A stretch of DNA of 64,000 bases from Streptomyces nymphaeiformis. Lineage in GTDB: Bacteria > Actinomycetota > Actinomycetes > Streptomycetales > Streptomycetaceae. Where the stretch lies: NCBI RefSeq assembly GCF_014203895.1, contig NZ_JACHJY010000003.1, positions 372,001 through 436,000 of the forward strand, read 5' to 3'. The translations under genes and the position numbers were made by a program. The notes under the pieces were generated by a model. It saw only the letters and a list, made by a program, of their open reading frames with translations, was not told the DNA's origin and did no database searches. Position 1 is the first letter of the stretch; every line of letters begins with the position of its first letter. Below, in pieces: positions 59,625-64,000 of this stretch.

Positions 59625-60542
59625 TCATGCCACTACCTCCGGCGTTGACGTGTGCCGCACCTGACCGCGGAGGAAGATCTGCAGGACGAGGCGGCGCTCG
59701 TCCTCGGGTACGTCCTCCTGGCCGTTGCCGAGGGCCTCGCGGCCGTGGCAGCACAGGTGCTGGTTGGCGATGAGCAGGTCGCCTCGCCCGAGCGGGAACC
59801 GGCGCTGCCCGACAATGAGTTCACGCTCCAGGGCCCTGCCCGCCTTGATGTACGGGTCGGCGGGAGCGGCGTCCGCGAGCATCTTGTCCGTGAACCGGAC
59901 GAAGCCCTCCGAAGGCGGCAGGCCGTCGAGGATCGGGAACGGCTGCCACTCCTCCCCGACGCCCGTGAACTCGAAGGACGACCCGTCGACGTACCGCGGG
60001 TGGGTCAGCAGCTCGGCGTCGGCATAGCCGAGCCGGTCCACGGCGCGGCGGGCCTGCGAGATCAGGCTGTGGCCCTGGCCTCTGGGATCGGGGCGCACGC
60101 ACAGCTGGGCGATGTAGTCCGGCGGGAGCGTGGAGTTCACGACATCGATGTGCATCGGGGCAATGGCGAGGTTGGTGCTCAGCGGCTCCCACAGCGGCCT
60201 GCGATCGAAGGCCCGCAACGGCGTCGCGATCAAGGAAAGCAGCGCGGTCACTGTCCGCAGGCCGGCCTCCTCGGAGTCGGCCGCGTCGAGCAGCTCGGCC
60301 AGCTCGAGGACCGCGAAGCCCTCGCCGTCGGGGGCGCCGAGCAACTGGTGGCAGGTCGTGGTGAACTCGGCGAGGTAGGGCAGGCCGGCCAGCACCCCGT
60401 GGTACCGCGCGGCAGTCTCAGGCGAGAGCATGCCGTCGTTGCCGAGCCGCCACTCGGGGAGGCCGGCGGCCTGCCGGGCGAGGTCGGCGACAAGCTCCTT
60501 CGGCAGGGTCACCCGGTACTCGGGCACGGAACGGCAAGTCAC
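59625..60542 (-). CDS. Fe(II)/2-oxoglutarate oxygenase (clavaminate synthase/TauD-like)
   Basis: GTG 60542 has GAGGAG nine bases upstream and gives 305 residues. The facial triad is H131-x-D133 (APMHIDVVN) and a distal His in CCHGREAL (~274), with an Arg (RRLVLQIFLR) ~15 residues on. The N-terminal half (VTLPKELVADLARQAAGLPEW) resembles clavaminate-synthase-like oxygenases, which hydroxylate free or carrier-bound amino acids. It heads the enzyme genes of the operon. Confidence 0.8.
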   Translation of the reverse strand: MTCRSVPEYRVTLPKELVADLARQAAGLPEWRLGNDGMLSPETAARYHGVLAGLPYLAEFTTTCHQLLGAPDGEGFAVLELAELLDAADSEEAGLRTVTALLSLIATPLRAFDRRPLWEPLSTNLAIAPMHIDVVNSTLPPDYIAQLCVRPDPRGQGHSLISQARRAVDRLGYADAELLTHPRYVDGSSFEFTGVGEEWQPFPILDGLPPSEGFVRFTDKMLADAAPADPYIKAGRALERELIVGQRRFPLGRGDLLIANQHLCCHGREALGNGQEDVPEDERRLVLQIFLRGQVRHTSTPEVVA

Positions 60543-60589
60543 GAAGCACTCCTCGTGGGAATCAGCGGATGGGATACGGATATGGGAGG

Positions 60590-60757
60590 TCAGGTGCGGG
60601 CGACGGCGACCCAGAGGATCAGCAGAACCGGCACTACAAGGACCACGAACTGGAACCAGCCGAAGCCGTAGCGACGGAGCAGCCGGACAGGGTGGCGGAA
60701 GGCCCAGCGCAACCGGGCGAGCCGCCAGGGGAACGTGGCTCTGGGCGCCGAGATCAC
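60590..60757 (-). CDS. Small single-pass membrane peptide
   Basis: GTG 60757 overlaps the resolvase-like stop (GTGA) and encodes 55 residues. The first half is strongly basic (WRLARLRWAFRHPVRLLRR). The second half is one membrane helix (FQFVVLVVPVLLILWVAVA). The positive-inside rule predicts a cytoplasmic N-terminus. It may recruit the pathway or a regulator to the membrane. Confidence 0.6.
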   Translation of the reverse strand: MISAPRATFPWRLARLRWAFRHPVRLLRRYGFGWFQFVVLVVPVLLILWVAVART

Positions 60758-61221
60758 CGGCGCCTGCTCTTCGATCCCGCCGTGGGCCGAGGGGTGGTGA
60801 TCGTGTCTTCGGGAGAGGAATCATCCGAGCGTTGGCGTCGCACATCGACGGGAGATCCGGGCGTCGAGGCGAACGCGCCGGTCTTCTCCAACCACCCCAT
60901 GAACGAGTCGTGCTCCTCCGGGTGAAACCAGAGCGCCACCATCGACGGCGCGACGATCCCCTCGGCCCGTCCGTCCTCGACCATGGCGAGTACCTTCGGC
61001 CACTCGGGGCGGTCCGCCCGGCTGGAAAGCACGGCGGCCCGGTCGACATAGGTCGCCGCCACGGTCCAGCCGCGCTTCTCCACGTACCGGAGCACGTGCC
61101 GCAGCGCCGCCTGCCGGGGCTGTGCCTTCGGGGCGACGACTCTTGGGGAGAGGCACGCGTACACGACGACCCGGGCGCCGGGCGGGACCCGCCACGGCCG
61201 GGCCTCGATCGCCTCGCTCAT
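60754..61221 (-). CDS. Resolvase-N-like protein
   Basis: ATG 61221 overlaps the ATPase stop (ATGA) and gives 155 residues. ARVVVYACLSPR, LRYVEKRGWTVAATYVD, RPEWPKVLAMVEDGRAEGIV resembles the N-terminal domain of serine recombinases, with a Ser where the nucleophile would sit (YACLS). The DNA-binding domain is missing and the C-terminus is disordered and basic. It is unlikely to recombine DNA alone and may be regulatory. Confidence 0.6.
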   Translation of the reverse strand: MSEAIEARPWRVPPGARVVVYACLSPRVVAPKAQPRQAALRHVLRYVEKRGWTVAATYVDRAAVLSSRADRPEWPKVLAMVEDGRAEGIVAPSMVALWFHPEEHDSFMGWLEKTGAFASTPGSPVDVRRQRSDDSSPEDTITTPRPTAGSKSRRR

Positions 61222-61748
61222 ACCGCCCGGCCCCCGTTCATCGGGCAGGTCTCCCGCGTGACCGGGAAGACGCACCAGGCGACGGTGCCGTCGTCGGTGA
61301 ACCCCCAGCTGCCGCCGAGCTCCGCCATGAGCGCGTCCACCAGCCACAGGCCGCGCCCCTGTTCCGCCTCGGCTCCGGCCCGCCGGGGTCTCGGCACCTC
61401 GGACGGCGAACCGTCGTCGACCTCCAGGCGGATCTCGCCGTGTGCGTACCGCATGCGCAGGCCCACGGCATCGCTCGTTCCGTGGACGACCGCGTTGCCG
61501 ACGAGCTCCGAGATCACCACCTCGGCGGAGTCGACCCGAGCCTCGGGCACCCGGCACGTGTTGCGCAGCCACGCAGTCCCGATCCGCCGCGCCTGCGAGA
61601 CCCGCGAGGCGTCGCGGACGAAGGAGACGTCCACGGGCGACGGCGCTATGCGTGCACCGCCGGCCGTGGGGACGCCACGGCACCCCGTGAGGCTCGTGGT
61701 GATGATCGAGGTGGGAACCGAGGACGCCATCGCCCAGCCCTTCCGCAT
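61218..61748 (-). CDS. Histidine-kinase-like ATPase (anti-sigma/RsbW type)
   Basis: The 176 residues hold a HATPase_c_2 domain: DSAEVVISELVGNAVVHG (N box), IRLEVDDGS (G1-like) and QGRGLWLVDALMAELGG (G2-like). It lacks a His phosphoacceptor and a sensor. Such stand-alone ATPases are abundant in Streptomyces as anti-sigma factors. It is the first gene of the leftward operon, with the TPR regulator divergent upstream. Confidence 0.8.
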   Translation of the reverse strand: MRKGWAMASSVPTSIITTSLTGCRGVPTAGGARIAPSPVDVSFVRDASRVSQARRIGTAWLRNTCRVPEARVDSAEVVISELVGNAVVHGTSDAVGLRMRYAHGEIRLEVDDGSPSEVPRPRRAGAEAEQGRGLWLVDALMAELGGSWGFTDDGTVAWCVFPVTRETCPMNGGRAV

Positions 61749-61983
61749 GTCAGATCCTGGTGGCGAGGCGTGGCCGTGAGGCCCCGCCGTCGCGGTCCCC
61801 GAACGATGACGGTCGGCCGACGGACTTTCCTACGGCCCCGATTTCGTCGTTCCGGACCCCGATGGGTCCTCCCGTGGTCTTCTGGGACTTGAGTGCGTCC
61901 TGCCCGGCTGCGAGGCGGGCAGGTGATCGACAATCGCCGCATACGGGCGGAGGGCCCGGCGGTGTCCATGCGAAGGGGGCACG
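61749..61983. promoter_or_regulatory. Divergent promoter region of the biosynthetic operon and TPR regulator
   Basis: This 235-bp gap separates the leftward operon from the rightward TPR regulator and must contain both promoters. Short inverted repeats are present, but no clear -10/-35 pair or operator could be fixed. Confidence 0.45.
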
Positions 61984-63342
61984 GTGGGCGACAGACAACT
62001 GACGGTCTTCGGCACGCTGGTACGGGAACGCGGCTGGGGATACGCGCGGTTCAGCCGCGAGTTCCGGAAGGTCTGCGCCGAGCTGCGCCTGGACGACGTG
62101 ACTCCGCAGCGCAAGCAGTACGACCGATGGCGCCTCGGCCAGATCAAGGGGGTGCCGCGCGCCGAAGCGTGCGAGGCCCTGGAGGCCATGTTCCCGGGCT
62201 GGACGGCCGAGAAGCTGCTCGCCTTAGCGGACCGCTCGCCGCTGCCCACGACCGCCGACGCCCCAGCGACACCTACTGAGCAAGAACCGGAGCACGCGTC
62301 CGAGGCAGGGGCGCACGTGCTCCTGGAGGAGGACGAGATGAAGCGGCGAACCCTTATCCGTGGGCTTGTCGTCGGAACGACCCTCGGCATCACGGACGCG
62401 GCCCTGGAGGTCATGGCCGCCGCACGGCAGCGCATGGACCTGGCACTGGAGTCCTCGGCCATCGGGCCGGCGACCCTGGAGCGCTGGGAGACCACCGCCT
62501 TTGAGTACGCGCACGCCTACCAGACCGTGCCACCGCACCGGCTTCTCGCAGATGTCCTCGCCGACTTCACCGAGGTGCAGCGGCTGCTTGAGCAGCGCCA
62601 GCCCATCCGCTACCGCCGACGCCTCTGCCGGGTCGCCGCCCAACTTGCTGCGCTGGCCGGCATCTTCGCGTCCGCGCTCGGCGCCCACCGAGAGGCTCGC
62701 GGCTGGTTCCACACTGGACGCCTCGCCGCCTCGGAGGCGGGCGACAACCAGCTCGAAGGAGCGCTCACCGTACGATCGGCCATCGTCTCCCTCTACTACG
62801 GGACCCCCGCCTCCGCCCACGAGCAGGCCGCCCGAGCACGCCACATCCTGGGCGACACCATCGGCCCCGCCACCACCCGCGGCCTGCTCGTCGAGGCCCG
62901 CGCGCTCGCCCGCATGGGACGCGGGGACGAGGCGTTGCCGCTGCTGCGCCAGGCCGAGGACGCGTTCGGCCGGCTGACCGCCGAGGACCGCGACGACCCC
63001 TCCTTCGGCCATACCGAGCGCCAGTTCCTCTGGCACCTCGGCAACGCCTGGACGCACCTGGGACGCACCGAGGACGCCTGGCAGGTCCAGCACCGTGCGC
63101 TCGACCTCTACCCGCCCACCGAGTACCTCGACCCGACCCTGATCCGCCTGGACCGTGCCACCTGCCTGGCCCGGAGCGGCGAGCCGGAGGAGGCGTACCG
63201 CACTGCCACACAGGCCCTGACGGCACTGCCGGACGAGCATCGCACCGGCATGGTCATGAAGTACGCGACCGACTTCAGCCGCACGGCCGGACACGCCCAG
63301 CTCCCCGCCGGGAGGGAATTCGCCGAACTGCTGCGTGCCTGA
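61984..63342 (+). CDS. TPR-containing regulator-like protein
   Basis: GTG 61984 follows AAGGGGG and gives 452 residues. The N-terminal ~80 residues resemble a divergent HTH (FGTLVRERGWGYARFSREFRKV, RWRLGQIKGVPRAEACEALE). Then comes a basic helix with a hydrophobic segment (MKRRTLIRGLVVGTTLGI). From ~210 to 440 several TPR-like repeats follow (ALGAHREARGWFHTGRLAASEAGD, EARALARMGRGDEALPLLRQAE, AWTHLGRTEDAWQVQHRAL). Similar proteins are common in Streptomyces as pathway-linked regulators. It is divergent from the biosynthetic operon. Confidence 0.75.
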   Translation: MGDRQLTVFGTLVRERGWGYARFSREFRKVCAELRLDDVTPQRKQYDRWRLGQIKGVPRAEACEALEAMFPGWTAEKLLALADRSPLPTTADAPATPTEQEPEHASEAGAHVLLEEDEMKRRTLIRGLVVGTTLGITDAALEVMAAARQRMDLALESSAIGPATLERWETTAFEYAHAYQTVPPHRLLADVLADFTEVQRLLEQRQPIRYRRRLCRVAAQLAALAGIFASALGAHREARGWFHTGRLAASEAGDNQLEGALTVRSAIVSLYYGTPASAHEQAARARHILGDTIGPATTRGLLVEARALARMGRGDEALPLLRQAEDAFGRLTAEDRDDPSFGHTERQFLWHLGNAWTHLGRTEDAWQVQHRALDLYPPTEYLDPTLIRLDRATCLARSGEPEEAYRTATQALTALPDEHRTGMVMKYATDFSRTAGHAQLPAGREFAELLRA

Positions 63343-63348
63343 GCCGAG

Positions 63349-64000
63349 CTACCGGCCGACCACGGGGTTGACCAGGGCGCCGATCCCGGAGACGTGCACC
63401 GCGACCTCGTCGCCCGGGGCGATCGGGCCAACTCCGGCCGGCGTGCCCGTCAGAAGCACGTCACCCGGTTCCAGCGTGACCGCCGCCGTGATGTACGCCA
63501 GCAGGGACGCGACCGGATGCAGCATGGTGTCCGTCCCGGCCGACTGCCGCTCCTCGCCGTTCACATCGCAGCGCACGACGAGCTCCGTCGGGTCGAGGTT
63601 GGTGGTGATCCACGGGCCGAGCGGGCAGAACGTGTCGAACGCCTTCGCCCACGACGGCTGCCCGTCCTCCCGCTGGATGTCCCGGGCGGTCACGTCGTTG
63701 GCGCACGTGTAGCCGAAGACGTAGTCCAACGCCCGCTCGGCGGGGACGTTGCGGGCGGTGCGTCCGATGACGACGGCGAGCTCGGCCTCGTAGTGCACCT
63801 CGTGCGACTGGGCCGGGTAGCGGATCGGCTCCCCGGGGCCGATCACGGCGGACGGCGGCTTGAAGAAGAGTCGAGGGGCGGTCGGCGTGTCCAGACTCAA
63901 CTCAGCGATGTGGTCGGCGTAGTTACGGCCGACCGCCACGATCTTCCCGGGGCTGACCGGGGCGAGTAGCCGTACGTCGTGAAGCGGGAGGAGGCGGCCG
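63349..64000 (-). CDS. Fumarylacetoacetate hydrolase-family protein (5' end outside window)
   Basis: The frame is open to the right edge, so the N-terminus is missing. The visible ~217 residues contain the FAH catalytic region: SPGKIVAVGRNYADHIAEL, HYEAELAVVIGR (metal Glu pair), YVFGYTCANDVTARDIQ (metal Asp), AKAFDTFCPLGPWI and LLTGTPAGVGP. Members hydrolyse or decarboxylate 2,4-dioxo acids. It lies tail-to-tail with the TPR regulator, 6 bp apart, and may or may not belong to the neighbouring pathway. Confidence 0.85.
   Translation of the reverse strand, partial: GRLLPLHDVRLLAPVSPGKIVAVGRNYADHIAELSLDTPTAPRLFFKPPSAVIGPGEPIRYPAQSHEVHYEAELAVVIGRTARNVPAERALDYVFGYTCANDVTARDIQREDGQPSWAKAFDTFCPLGPWITTNLDPTELVVRCDVNGEERQSAGTDTMLHPVASLLAYITAAVTLEPGDVLLTGTPAGVGPIAPGDEVAVHVSGIGALVNPVVGR

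Noticed and set aside
60569..60925. A 118-codon rightward frame near the operon start
   Set aside because: It is antisense to the membrane peptide and resolvase-like genes, which are supported by coupling and hydrophobic pattern.

Overview
This is high-GC actinobacterial DNA, most likely Streptomyces. Codons end almost always in G or C, GTG starts are frequent, and several families typical of streptomycete plasmids and integrative elements are present (DUF317, DUF4913, DUF2637 and WhiB-like proteins, MobA/MobC-type mobilisation proteins). No rRNA, tRNA or CRISPR array was recognised.

Positions 1-39.8 kb look like an integrated mobile element. The left end carries a leftward three-gene recombinase module (zinc-ribbon protein cut by the window edge, Cro/C1-type regulator, tyrosine recombinase). 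From 2.5 to 18.8 kb runs a rightward row of tightly packed plasmid-type genes: a relaxase-like protein, a TraG/VirD4-type coupling protein, a DnaB-N-like protein, a cytosine methyltransferase, DUF317/DUF4913 proteins and many small unknowns. This row is damaged. I count frameshifts or in-frame stops in at least six genes, several of them one-base changes in short A or C runs. From 18.9 to 31.3 kb lies cargo: a 2,893-residue secreted Rhs/YD-repeat protein with a C-terminal nuclease and a downstream SUKH-type immunity gene, an MmpS-like protein, an L,D-transpeptidase lipoprotein and a transposase remnant. From 31.4 to 38.4 kb a leftward and intact operon encodes a replication-initiator-like protein, a DnaC-like loader, a WhiB-like protein, a DUF2637 membrane protein, MobC and the relaxase. 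A divergent double-HTH regulator (38970-39842) and a 29-bp perfect inverted repeat follow.

Positions 40-46 kb are mixed accessory genes: a HAD phosphatase, an ImmA/IrrE-like peptidase with a MAB_1171c-type membrane protein, an IS5-family remnant, an ARMT1-like DUF89 protein and a protein with a HEPN-type RNxxxH motif.

Positions 46.4-51.6 kb appear to be a small ribosomally synthesised peptide (RiPP) system. It has a membrane-anchored NB-ARC/TPR protein, a 59-residue precursor ending in WPWWF, a radical SAM/SPASM maturase related to the FxsB group, a GNAT acetyltransferase and a small Cys-rich protein. The precursor falls below common ORF-length cut-offs and is the best candidate for something undescribed.

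Positions 51.6-61.7 kb hold a long leftward, mostly translationally coupled operon. It encodes a histidine-kinase-like ATPase, a resolvase-like protein, a 55-residue membrane peptide, an Fe(II)/2-oxoglutarate oxygenase, a radical SAM enzyme with an unusual CX2CX2C motif, an enolase-superfamily enzyme, a HAD phosphatase, a GGDEF-domain protein, a divergent phosphoketolase, a phytanoyl-CoA-type oxygenase and a methyltransferase. Nearly every gene overlaps the next, which suggests one pathway. I do not recognise its product. A divergent TPR regulator and a fumarylacetoacetate-hydrolase-family gene close the window.
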